Assembly (NCBI GenBank): GCA_025352225.1
Contig: JANXTT010000103.1
Span: forward strand, 1 to 63,125
Reading direction: 5' to 3'
DNA length: 63,125 nt
Source of the DNA: Mucilaginibacter sp.
Lineage (GTDB): Bacteria; Bacteroidota; Bacteroidia; Sphingobacteriales; Sphingobacteriaceae
Shown: positions 8,896 to 16,303 of the stretch, piece after piece
How the letters are laid out: the number at the start of each line of letters is the position of its first letter
Numbering within the stretch: the first letter of the stretch is position 1
Position numbers and translations under genes: made by a program
Notes under the pieces: model-generated
Seen by the model: only the letters and a program-made list of their open reading frames with translations
The model's database searches: none
Told to the model about the DNA's origin: nothing

Positions 8896-9640
8896 GTTCT
8901 TTGGCCCTGCAAATGAATGTCACAGCGTTCGTATTAAAGCCTATCATTGCTCTTGTTGAATGCAAACCCCGATCCAGCCCCTAAATGTTTTGGTGGTTGG
9001 TTTCTTTTTTCACATGCTTCATTCTCGCCTCCGACAACGCAATATCTTCACTGCCATAGCTTAGTGAGGTACACATTGAATCGGCATGGTAAAACACCAT
9101 CAAAGGCAATGCTATATTTAACCGCCTTCTTACCGTTTCGGTTGTCCAGCCCTTCCACTGGTTTGCCAAGCGTTTGACTAACTATGGAACTATCCGCACG
9201 GATCAGGTTATATTTCTGCATTTCGGTTAAGATGTACAACTCAGAAAATTGATTGTAAATGCAATCGTATATCTGCTTAAAAATAGCATGGGTCTATTTT
9301 AAATAACCTTTCCGAATAGAACTTCGTGGTGCTTTCCTCCTCATCAACATTGAAAAGCATCTTGAATAGAGCATCATTGAAGGTGTTTTCCAATGTTCGC
9401 TGGCTAAGTTTCCCACTATCAAAAATGCTATAGAGCAGCAAATAAAACATCTTTTCCCGTTAAATACTTGGCGTAACGGCCGATCTTGGTGATCAGAGTC
9501 AAGTTTGTCCTAAGAGCTTCGGAAATGAATCCTACGAGGTATTTGATGTTTATTTTATGATCCTTAAATACTGCATATTTTTTTGATTGTCCGCCATTAA
9601 AATAATAATGTACAATTGTATCTGTTATGGGTTACCTCCT
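8896..9640 (-). pseudogene. Decayed IS4-family transposase
   Basis: Reading the minus strand across three frames gives a recognisable IS4-type DDE transposase: IGRYAKYLTGKD, then LLLYSIFDSGKLSQRTLE, NAFND-like and ISERL-like segments, YNQFSELYILTEMQKYNLIR with first catalytic Asp in RADSS, GKKAVKYSIAFDGVLPCRFN, HVKKETNHQN, and after an in-frame TAG at 8981-8983 the second Asp region LDRGLHSTRAM. The region with the catalytic Glu and both ends are gone; at least two frameshifts and one stop are present. No terminal inverted repeats or target duplication could be found by eye. It marks this region as accessory. Confidence 0.75.
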
Positions 9641-10016
9641 TTCTAATATACAAGATAACAAGAAGATTGATTGCAAAAAACCAACCGATTATCGTCGCGA
9701 GGAAATGCCAACAGATTCTTCTGAAATATTAAATTTCTACTTTTAGTGACGAAAGTAAGTTAGTTTCTAATGATTTTATCGAAGATCGGTCTAAAAAATT
9801 GTTTGAATTTTTACAATCACTAATATAAAAGACATACACATCACACCTTTTGAGAATGCTCATTCGATGGGTTATGAAATTTGTATTCTACCGTTAGTAG
9901 CGGCATAAGTCCGTATTTTTTATCTAGCATTGCACAAAGCATCAATGTTATGGCTATTGTATTATGGACAAATGCCATAGTGAGTTTGCAGGCATACACC
10001 ATATTCATTGATCAAC
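9641..10016 (+). other. Gene-free stretch next to the IS remnant
   Basis: 376 bases of AT-rich sequence. One short open frame on the plus strand (9881-10063) has no recognisable similarity and runs into the neighbouring gene, so I do not call it. The stretch may hold the lost 5' flank of the IS4 element. Confidence 0.4.
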
Positions 10017-10481
10017 TCAATCTACCGTCAATCCTGCAACCTCAAAAGTTAACCGTTGTTTAGGATTAGCGTTACCATGATGCTGCTTTTTACCCTTAAT
10101 TGTATCGCCTGCAAAATGCTGCATATCATCGGCAATGAATTGCTTTTGCGCAACACCCTGTATGGTTACCGTTCTTCCTTTTAAAGCAGTTGGTATGGTA
10201 ACATCATATTCTTTAAAGTGAGCCTTAATTATTTTACCCTGGCCAGCATCCAGATCAAACCAGCCACCTTTGGTTTTAGTAACCTTAAGTACCTTCCCGG
10301 TAATGGTAGTTGATATGCGGATTTTCTTATCCATAAATGCCTCAACTTTTGTAGCAGGTAAATTAGCAGTAGTATCCACTTTTTTACCAAAAGTCATTCC
10401 ATGCGGGAGGCGCGTACGGTTTTGAGCTAATACTGTTAAAACAGATAGCACAAAAATGGAAAATATAAATAGCGCCTTCAT
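10017..10481 (-). CDS. DUF4920-family secreted protein
   Basis: 154 residues from the ATG at 10481 (an ATG 18 bases upstream is possible but places MLLSLI before the signal). Signal peptide MKALFIFSIFVLSVLTVLAQ. The mature part has the OB-like layout of DUF4920: VEAFMDKKIRISTTITGKVLKV, GGWFDLDAGQGKIIKAHFKEYDVTIP, LKGRTVTIQGVAQK. The family is periplasmic or lipid-anchored with unknown role. It sits 36 bases downstream of radA on the same strand and is probably co-transcribed. Confidence 0.8.
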   Translation of the reverse strand: MKALFIFSIFVLSVLTVLAQNRTRLPHGMTFGKKVDTTANLPATKVEAFMDKKIRISTTITGKVLKVTKTKGGWFDLDAGQGKIIKAHFKEYDVTIPTALKGRTVTIQGVAQKQFIADDMQHFAGDTIKGKKQHHGNANPKQRLTFEVAGLTVD

Positions 10482-10517
10482 AATTAAAGACAGTAACATC
10501 TTAAGCGGGCTTAAGTT

Positions 10518-11927
10518 TTATCCGAACAACAAACCAAAGGCTTCTTCTATACGGCCTACTGGTTTTACCTCAATGTTGTAGCGCGAAAAATCCATCTTTG
10601 TATTTTTGCCGCCTGTGGGCATATTATATTTAGAGATAAATATCTGCTCAAAACCTAATTTCTGAGCTTCGGCAATGCGTTGCTCAATCCGGTTCACTGC
10701 CCGTATCTCGCCCGATAGGCCGAGTTCGGCAGCGAAGCAGGTTTTAAAAGGTACCGGTATATCTTCATGCGACGATATAATGGCAGCTGCTAATCCCAGA
10801 TCAATTGCCGGGTCTTCTATCCTGATTCCACCTGTAATGTTTAAAAACACATCCTTTACACCCAATTTAAAACCACAGCGTTTTTCTAATACGGCAAGTA
10901 GCATATTCATGCGTTTAGTGTCAAACCCCGTAGCCGAGCGTTGTGGGGTTCCGTAAGCCGAAGTGCTAACCAATGCCTGGGTTTCAATCAGCATTGGCCT
11001 CAAGCCCTCTAGTGTAGCTGATATGGTTATGCCGCTTAGTGGTTCATCCCGTTGCGATAATAATATTTCTGATGGGTTTGATACTTCCCGTAAGCCTTCG
11101 CCAAGCATTTCATAAATACCCAGTTCAGATGCCGAACCAAACCTGTTCTTTATAGCTCGTAATATCCGGTACACATGATGCCTGTCGCCCTCAAATTGTA
11201 ACACGGTATCAACCATATGCTCCAGTATCTTAGGACCCGCAATCATTCCATCTTTGGTGATATGGCCTATTAAAAATACAGGGGTTGATGTTTCCTTGGC
11301 AAATCGCAACAGTTCTGCGGTACACTCCCGCACTTGCGACACGCTGCCCGGGGTAGATTCAATATGCGCGGAGTGCAGCGTCTGGATAGAATCAACCACT
11401 ACCAGATCTGGCTGCAACTGTTCAATTTGCTTAAATATATTTTGAGTTGAAGTCTCTGTCAGGATAAAACAACCGCCGCCAGATTTACCAGCCTGGGGCA
11501 TCAATCGCTCTGCGCGCATTTTAATCTGCATCTCACTTTCCTCACCCGAGATATAAAGTACCTTAAGCGCAGGCATATTCATGGCCAGTTGCAGCATCAG
11601 GGTTGATTTACCGATGCCTGGTTCGCCACCTATTAACACTAGTGAACCCGCAACAATACCACCACCCAAAACCCTGTTAAATTCTTTATCAGGGGTTAGC
11701 AACCGGTTTTCTTCCTGAAAAACCACATCAGATACTAATACAGGTTTATTGGCCCGCTGTTGCGAAGTTGAGGTACTTGCTTTCCAGTTTGGTACAGAAG
11801 TATTTGGTTTTTCAACGATCTCTTCTACAAAAGTATTCCATTGCGCGCACGATGGGCACTTGCCCAACCATTTGGCAGATTCGTAGCTACAGCCCTGGCA
11901 GAAATAGGAGGTTTTAGTTTTAGACAA
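10518..11927 (-). CDS. radA: DNA repair protein RadA/Sms
   Basis: 469 residues, full length. Four-cysteine zinc motif at 10-27 (CQGC...CPSC), RecA-like ATPase with Walker A GGEPGIGKST at ~100-109, Walker B VVVDSIQT, the RadA-specific KNRFG motif, and a C-terminal Lon-like domain. RadA drives branch migration of recombination intermediates. The start is TTG at 11927: the frame meets a TGA six bases upstream and the zinc motif starts at residue 10, so no other start is possible. A -7 box sits at 11956-11963. Confidence 0.97.
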   Translation of the reverse strand: MSKTKTSYFCQGCSYESAKWLGKCPSCAQWNTFVEEIVEKPNTSVPNWKASTSTSQQRANKPVLVSDVVFQEENRLLTPDKEFNRVLGGGIVAGSLVLIGGEPGIGKSTLMLQLAMNMPALKVLYISGEESEMQIKMRAERLMPQAGKSGGGCFILTETSTQNIFKQIEQLQPDLVVVDSIQTLHSAHIESTPGSVSQVRECTAELLRFAKETSTPVFLIGHITKDGMIAGPKILEHMVDTVLQFEGDRHHVYRILRAIKNRFGSASELGIYEMLGEGLREVSNPSEILLSQRDEPLSGITISATLEGLRPMLIETQALVSTSAYGTPQRSATGFDTKRMNMLLAVLEKRCGFKLGVKDVFLNITGGIRIEDPAIDLGLAAAIISSHEDIPVPFKTCFAAELGLSGEIRAVNRIEQRIAEAQKLGFEQIFISKYNMPTGGKNTKMDFSRYNIEVKPVGRIEEAFGLLFG

Positions 11928-11955
11928 TTGAAGTCAAGATTTTGTACATGGAAAT

Positions 11956-11963
11956 CAAAAATA
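11956..11963 (-). promoter_or_regulatory. Bacteroidota -7 box (TATTTTTG) of radA
   Basis: An exact TAnnTTTG match on the minus strand, 28 bases before the radA TTG start, giving a leader of about 20 bases. No clear -33 TTTG element was found. Confidence 0.5.
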
Positions 11964-12092
11964 CAAAATTCGATTTAAGAATACTAATTAAATTAGTATA
12001 AAACATTCTGCTTGCATATTTGTCTAACGTTAAATAAACGCTATTTGAACCTATCTACCTAATGTAGAAAACCCACGAAGTGAAAAATAAAC

Positions 12093-12136
12093 TAAAGTTC
12101 AAAGGAGTGATATTATTATCACTCCTTTGAACTTTA
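12093..12136 (-). terminator. Terminator of the HU-TPR-rng operon
   Basis: A perfect 20-bp stem (12093-12112 with 12117-12136) with TTAT loop, 12 bases after the RNase G stop, followed on the minus strand by a T-rich tract. A strong factor-independent terminator. Confidence 0.9.
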
Positions 12137-12148
12137 AATATTGGAAAA

Positions 12149-13699
12149 TTATAATTTTATTTCTTCGCCTTTGGATGATAGAAAATGGAACTCGGTAATT
12201 TGATATGCCGGGTTGGTATCCACTTTTATCCATTGGTTGTATTTAAAGTACCATTTCATTTGGCGGTTATAAATACCTTTTTTAATATAAGCCTCAATGT
12301 ACGGGTGTACACAAAGGGTTATATTTTTTTCGTTTTGCTCCGTGAGGATATAATTAAAATTGTTTTCTATATCATCCAGCAATAATATAGTTGGCCTTAT
12401 GGTGCCAGTTCCATTACAAGCAGGGCAAACCTCACTGGTAACAATATTCATTTCGGGGCGAACCCGCTGGCGGGTGATCTGTACCAACCCAAATTTACTT
12501 GGAGGTAGTATAGTATGCTTAGCCCTGTCCAGCAGCATTTCTTCTCGAAGGTAGTCAAATAGGTCTTTCCGGTTAGTAGGTTTGTGCATATCGATAAAAT
12601 CGATCACTACAATACCGCCCATATCACGTAAACGTAACTGGCGGGCTATTTCTTTAGCGGCCTCTTTGTTTACCTGGAAAGCGTTTTCTTCCTGATTCTC
12701 TTTATTAGCAGTTCGGTTACCACTATTAACATCAATAACGTGTAATGCTTCGGTATGTTCAATAACCAAATAAGCACCACCTGCCAGGTTTACCGTTTTA
12801 CCAAAAGCACCTTTAATTTGTTTATCAACCCCATGGTGTTCAAAAAGGGGCTCTTTATGCTTATGCATTTTTACAATGCTTTCCAAATCCGGCGATATTT
12901 CGTGAACATACGAGCGGATTTCTTCAAAAATACCAATGTCATTTACATAAATATTTTGGAAATCAGGGTTGAGCAAATCGCGCAAAATAGTGGAAGTCCG
13001 ATCCATTTCGCCTAGCACTTTTTTCGAAGGCTCAGTACCCGGCAAACGGGTAATAAAAGATTCCCATTTGGAGATCAGATCAAGCAAGTCTTTCTGCAAT
13101 TCGGTAACACCCTTACCTTCTGATACGGTGCGTATAATCACGCCAAAATTCTTTGGCTTAATGCTCTCAATTATTTTACGTAACCTGCCGCGTTCGGTAT
13201 TGCTCTTTATCTTCTTTGAAATAGAAATTGTTTCAGAAAAAGGAACAAGGATAACATAACGACCCGCAATTGAGAGGTCAGAACTTAAACGGGGGCCTTT
13301 TGTAGAAATAGGCTCTTTAGCAATCTGCACGGGCATCAGCTGATTTTTAGCTAATACTTCTGATATTTTGCCGCCCTTATTTATTTCTTCTTCCAGCTTA
13401 AAACCGTCCAACAATTTGGATTGGTAGCTACCACCCCTAACTTGTTTAGATAATTTTAACAGGCTTTGCACCTGAGGCCCTAAGTCCAGATAGTGCAAAA
13501 AGGCATCCTTCTCATAGCCAACATCTACAAAAGCAGCATTAAGCCCGGGCATAATTTTTTTAATTTTCCCCAGATAAATATCACCAACAGCATAGTTGTT
13601 GTTGATTTGCTCTTTGTGAAGCTCTACAAGCTGTTTATCCTGTAATAAGGCAATAGTAACCCCGTTGGGGGATGCATCGATAATTAATTCTTTTACCAA
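12149..13699 (-). CDS. rng: Ribonuclease G/E family endoribonuclease
   Basis: 516 residues, RNase G length, lacking the long C-terminal scaffold of RNase E. S1 RNA-binding domain at ~35-130 (GDIYLGKIKKIMPGLNAAFVDVGYEKDAFLH), catalytic aspartates in VIDVNSGN (~321) and VVIDFIDM (~365), zinc-link CPACNGTG (~426). It cleaves single-stranded AU-rich RNA and matures 16S rRNA. The start is TTG at 13699; upstream ATGs are cut off by a TAG. The gene is last in the HU, TPR, 29-residue protein, rng series. Confidence 0.96.
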   Translation of the reverse strand: MVKELIIDASPNGVTIALLQDKQLVELHKEQINNNYAVGDIYLGKIKKIMPGLNAAFVDVGYEKDAFLHYLDLGPQVQSLLKLSKQVRGGSYQSKLLDGFKLEEEINKGGKISEVLAKNQLMPVQIAKEPISTKGPRLSSDLSIAGRYVILVPFSETISISKKIKSNTERGRLRKIIESIKPKNFGVIIRTVSEGKGVTELQKDLLDLISKWESFITRLPGTEPSKKVLGEMDRTSTILRDLLNPDFQNIYVNDIGIFEEIRSYVHEISPDLESIVKMHKHKEPLFEHHGVDKQIKGAFGKTVNLAGGAYLVIEHTEALHVIDVNSGNRTANKENQEENAFQVNKEAAKEIARQLRLRDMGGIVVIDFIDMHKPTNRKDLFDYLREEMLLDRAKHTILPPSKFGLVQITRQRVRPEMNIVTSEVCPACNGTGTIRPTILLLDDIENNFNYILTEQNEKNITLCVHPYIEAYIKKGIYNRQMKWYFKYNQWIKVDTNPAYQITEFHFLSSKGEEIKL

Positions 13700-13773
13700 T
13701 AGCTACTCCATTTCTAAAAACGACATATTTGGCCGTAAATTAACATTATGAAGGTATAAACAATAACCACAAA

Positions 13774-13794
13774 ATGCCCACACTTTGTGGGCAT
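13774..13794 (-). terminator. Hairpin between small COX24-like gene and rng
   Basis: An 8-bp GC-rich stem (13774-13781 with 13787-13794). A second, bulged inverted repeat lies at about 13803-13818. Neither has a good T tract, so these may be attenuators or processing sites between the 29-residue gene and rng. Confidence 0.45.
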
Positions 13795-13820
13795 AACTAA
13801 ACCCTGATTTAGGGGTTAGA

Positions 13821-13910
13821 CTATTTCTTTTTATGTCTGTTTTTTCTTAAACGTTTTTTACGTTTATGAGTGGCCATTTTATGTCTCTTTCTTTTTTTAC
13901 CGCTTGGCAT
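13821..13910 (-). CDS. 29-residue basic protein, AURKAIP1/COX24-like (ribosome-associated?)
   Basis: Starts MPSGKKRKRHKMATHKRKK and ends RLRKNRHKKK; more than half the residues are Lys/Arg/His. The layout resembles the C-terminal tail of mitochondrial mS38 (AURKAIP1/COX24 domain), and small proteins of this type are conserved in Bacteroidota. By inference it is a small ribosomal protein buried in rRNA. It sits 20 bases after the TPR gene on the same strand. Confidence 0.75.
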   Translation of the reverse strand: MPSGKKRKRHKMATHKRKKRLRKNRHKKK

Positions 13911-13930
13911 AATAATAAATTTTAAACTAT

Positions 13931-14782
13931 TTAATTTTTTAATTCTTTAATAAACTTATCTATCTGCTTTCCAAAAGCAGGATCAGGCATCATAGCCTTA
14001 CACTTTTCGTAAGCATCAATAGCTTCCTTTTTCATGCCGAGCTGTTTGTAACTTTCAGCAAGGTAAAAATAAGGCTCAACTTCTGCTTTCTGGGCAATTA
14101 ACGTTTTAAAACGTGTAACAGCTTTTTCATACTGGCCAGATTTCATTGCAAACATGCCTAAATTCAGGTTGGCGTTCCGGTTACTAGGGTCCTGCTTTAC
14201 TACATCAAGCAATAGCACAATTCCCTGCATCGGGCTTGCCGCACCGCCGTTAACATAAGCAACACCTAAGCCCGTTTTAGCATCCAGCCCGTTAGGTTGC
14301 AACTTTAACGCATTTTTAAAGGCCGTTACCGAATTCATTACAAATACTGGCTGGGCACTGGTATCTTGCGTGGTTTTATACGCATCATTAAACCGGCTGC
14401 CTGCATCAACCCAGTTTTGGTAAGTATTTTGTTTCTCAGCAATTGCCTGATAATAAAATGCTCCCGGTGCGGGTTGATTAACATCGTCCCATTTTTTTGC
14501 CAGTTGTTTTTGCAACTTCAGCTTTTCTGTTTCATTAACGGCAGTTTTCAAACTGCTTTCCAATGTGGCAATTTCTGCTGCCAAACCTGTGCCTATTGCA
14601 GTTTTAGCCGCCGTTGATACATAGTTTACATTAATACCGGCATTAACAGCCCTGTTGGGGGATACAACTCCCGAAGATGTTCTGGCTTCCTTCGGTTTGA
14701 TAAGCCCTTTTACAGGCAACGAAAACAAATACCCCATTATAGCAACAACTACAATAAGTACAACTATTTGCTTTTGCCGCAT
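13931..14782 (-). CDS. Membrane-anchored TPR protein
   Basis: 283 residues. N-terminal membrane anchor (QIVVLIVVVAIMGYLFSLP, ~4-22), a linker with a helical region at ~65-95, and at least three tetratricopeptide repeats in the C-terminal half (NANLNLGMFAMKSGQYEKAVTRFKTL, VEPYFYLAESYKQLGMKKEAIDAYEKC). It is a protein-interaction scaffold facing the periplasm or cytoplasm with unknown partner. The start lies 7 bases after the HU stop, so the two are translated from one message. Confidence 0.85.
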   Translation of the reverse strand: MRQKQIVVLIVVVAIMGYLFSLPVKGLIKPKEARTSSGVVSPNRAVNAGINVNYVSTAAKTAIGTGLAAEIATLESSLKTAVNETEKLKLQKQLAKKWDDVNQPAPGAFYYQAIAEKQNTYQNWVDAGSRFNDAYKTTQDTSAQPVFVMNSVTAFKNALKLQPNGLDAKTGLGVAYVNGGAASPMQGIVLLLDVVKQDPSNRNANLNLGMFAMKSGQYEKAVTRFKTLIAQKAEVEPYFYLAESYKQLGMKKEAIDAYEKCKAMMPDPAFGKQIDKFIKELKN

Positions 14783-14789
14783 TGTTAAA

Positions 14790-15089
14790 TTACTTTACCG
14801 TTTTGAGTTTGTTGCCTGTTTTTACTTTCTCTACAAAAGTTTTTGCTGGTTTAAAACTTGGAACAAAATGTTCGGGTATAATAATAGCCGTGTTTTTTGA
14901 AATGTTACGAGCGGTTTTCTTAGCTCTTTTTTTAACAACAAAACTACCGAAACCTCTTACATACACATTTTCTCCACCTACCATTGAGGTTTTAACCACT
15001 TTAAAAAATGCCTCAACAGTTTCTTGAACGTCAACTTTCTCAATACCTGTCTTAGATGAGATTTCAGCGATTATTTCTGCCTTAGTCAT
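14790..15089 (-). CDS. HU-family DNA-binding protein
   Basis: 99 residues, normal length. MTKAEIIAEISSKTGIEKVDV helical N-terminus, the beta-arm region with GENVYVRGFGSFVVKKRAKKTARN and the PEHFVPSFKPAKTF end motif define the HU/IHF family. The arm tip reads NISKNTAIIIPE, where typical HU has RNP. It bends and compacts DNA. First gene of the operon; promoter at 15140-15147. Confidence 0.95.
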   Translation of the reverse strand: MTKAEIIAEISSKTGIEKVDVQETVEAFFKVVKTSMVGGENVYVRGFGSFVVKKRAKKTARNISKNTAIIIPEHFVPSFKPAKTFVEKVKTGNKLKTVK

Positions 15090-15139
15090 ACCTTTTTATC
15101 TTTATTAAATTATGTAAATACTTAACTGTTTTGGGGTTG

Positions 15140-15147
15140 CAAAAGTA
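15140..15147 (-). promoter_or_regulatory. -7 box (TACTTTTG) of the HU operon
   Basis: An exact TAnnTTTG match on the minus strand 50 bases before the HU start, giving a leader of roughly 45 bases. It lies back to back with the mutY promoter. Confidence 0.6.
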
Positions 15148-15237
15148 TTGGTTTTAAATGAAAGAGTGAAATAAAAGATGATAATTTTTACTTTTCCTTT
15201 CCTGTTACTTTATAAAGCACTATTATGTAAAAGCATG

Positions 15238-15245
15238 TACTTTTG
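15238..15245 (+). promoter_or_regulatory. -7 box (TACTTTTG) of mutY
   Basis: An exact TAnnTTTG match that ends only 6 bases before the ATG at 15252. It rules out the upstream in-frame TTG at 15243 as a start and predicts a nearly leaderless transcript. Confidence 0.6.
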
Positions 15246-15251
15246 TATCTG

Positions 15252-16301
15252 ATGAATTTTACTGAAAATCTCCTGGCCTGGTATAGCCAGAATAAACGCG
15301 ATCTACCCTGGCGAAACACTACTGATCCCTATATTATTTGGCTGTCCGAAATTATATTACAACAAACACGGGTAGAGCAGGGGATGCCTTATTTTCAGCG
15401 TTTTGCAGAACGATATCCTACGGTATCTGCATTTGCCCAAGCCAGCGAAGACGAGATTTTAAAACTATGGCAGGGCCTGGGTTATTACTCACGCGGCAGG
15501 AACATGTTATTTACTGCAAAAATAATTCAGCAAAAGTTTAACGGGCACTTTCCCGATAACTATACCGACCTCATTGCATTAAAGGGCATTGGCGAATATA
15601 CAGCGGCGGCTATAGCATCGTTTTCGGCAAATCAGGCTAAAGCGGTTGTTGATGGCAACGTCAGCAGGGTAATTGCCCGCTATTTTGGCATTATAGAGCC
15701 TATTAACAGCACCAAGGGCAAAAAGCTATTCCAGTATATGGCCGATGAGTTACTTAGCCTACAATCGCCCGGATTGCACAACCAGGCCATGATGGAGTTT
15801 GGAGCCTTACAATGCAAACCTAAAACCCCCAACTGCAGCACCTGCCCTGTAAATGAAAGCTGCTACGCTTTTGCAAATAGCATGGTATTAACCTTACCCC
15901 TTAAATTAAAAACAGTAAAAGTACGCGATCGTTTCTTCAATTATTTTTTAATTACTGATAATAATAGGATTTTATTAAATAAACGGGGCATTGATGATAT
16001 TTGGGCCAATATGTACGACTTGCCGCTAATAGAAACAGAAACGACATATATACCAGAACAATTATTCTCTACAGCCGAAATTATTTCAATGTTTGGTAGC
16101 TCGGCGCAAATTATAAACATATCTGCCATGCAAAAACATATCCTCACACATCAACGCATCCATGCGCGGTTCATCCATATTAAATTAAATATTGAAGAAA
16201 TAACATTACAGCCAACCTGGTTTATTACAGATATTGAAAACTTAAAAACCCTGGCGCTCCCTAAAATTATTTCAACTTTTTTAAGTAACATTTTAAGGTA
16301 G
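15252..16301 (+). CDS. mutY: A/G-specific adenine glycosylase MutY
   Basis: 349 residues from ATG 15252. Removes adenine mispaired with 8-oxoguanine. HhH-GPD core with catalytic Glu in SEIILQQTRVEQG, LKGIGEYTAAAI hairpin, catalytic Asp in AVVDGNVSRV, 4Fe-4S cluster C-x6-C-x2-C-x5-C (LQCKPKTPNCSTCPVNESC, ~200), and a C-terminal NUDIX-like 8-oxoG recognition domain. Faces the HU operon divergently and converges with the DPP4 gene (2 bases between stops). Confidence 0.96.
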   Translation: MNFTENLLAWYSQNKRDLPWRNTTDPYIIWLSEIILQQTRVEQGMPYFQRFAERYPTVSAFAQASEDEILKLWQGLGYYSRGRNMLFTAKIIQQKFNGHFPDNYTDLIALKGIGEYTAAAIASFSANQAKAVVDGNVSRVIARYFGIIEPINSTKGKKLFQYMADELLSLQSPGLHNQAMMEFGALQCKPKTPNCSTCPVNESCYAFANSMVLTLPLKLKTVKVRDRFFNYFLITDNNRILLNKRGIDDIWANMYDLPLIETETTYIPEQLFSTAEIISMFGSSAQIINISAMQKHILTHQRIHARFIHIKLNIEEITLQPTWFITDIENLKTLALPKIISTFLSNILR

Positions 16302-16303
16302 CA

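Noticed and set aside
9881..10063. 60-residue open frame on the plus strand
   Set aside because: No recognisable sequence, overlaps the 3' end of the DUF4920 gene, and has no promoter-like box.
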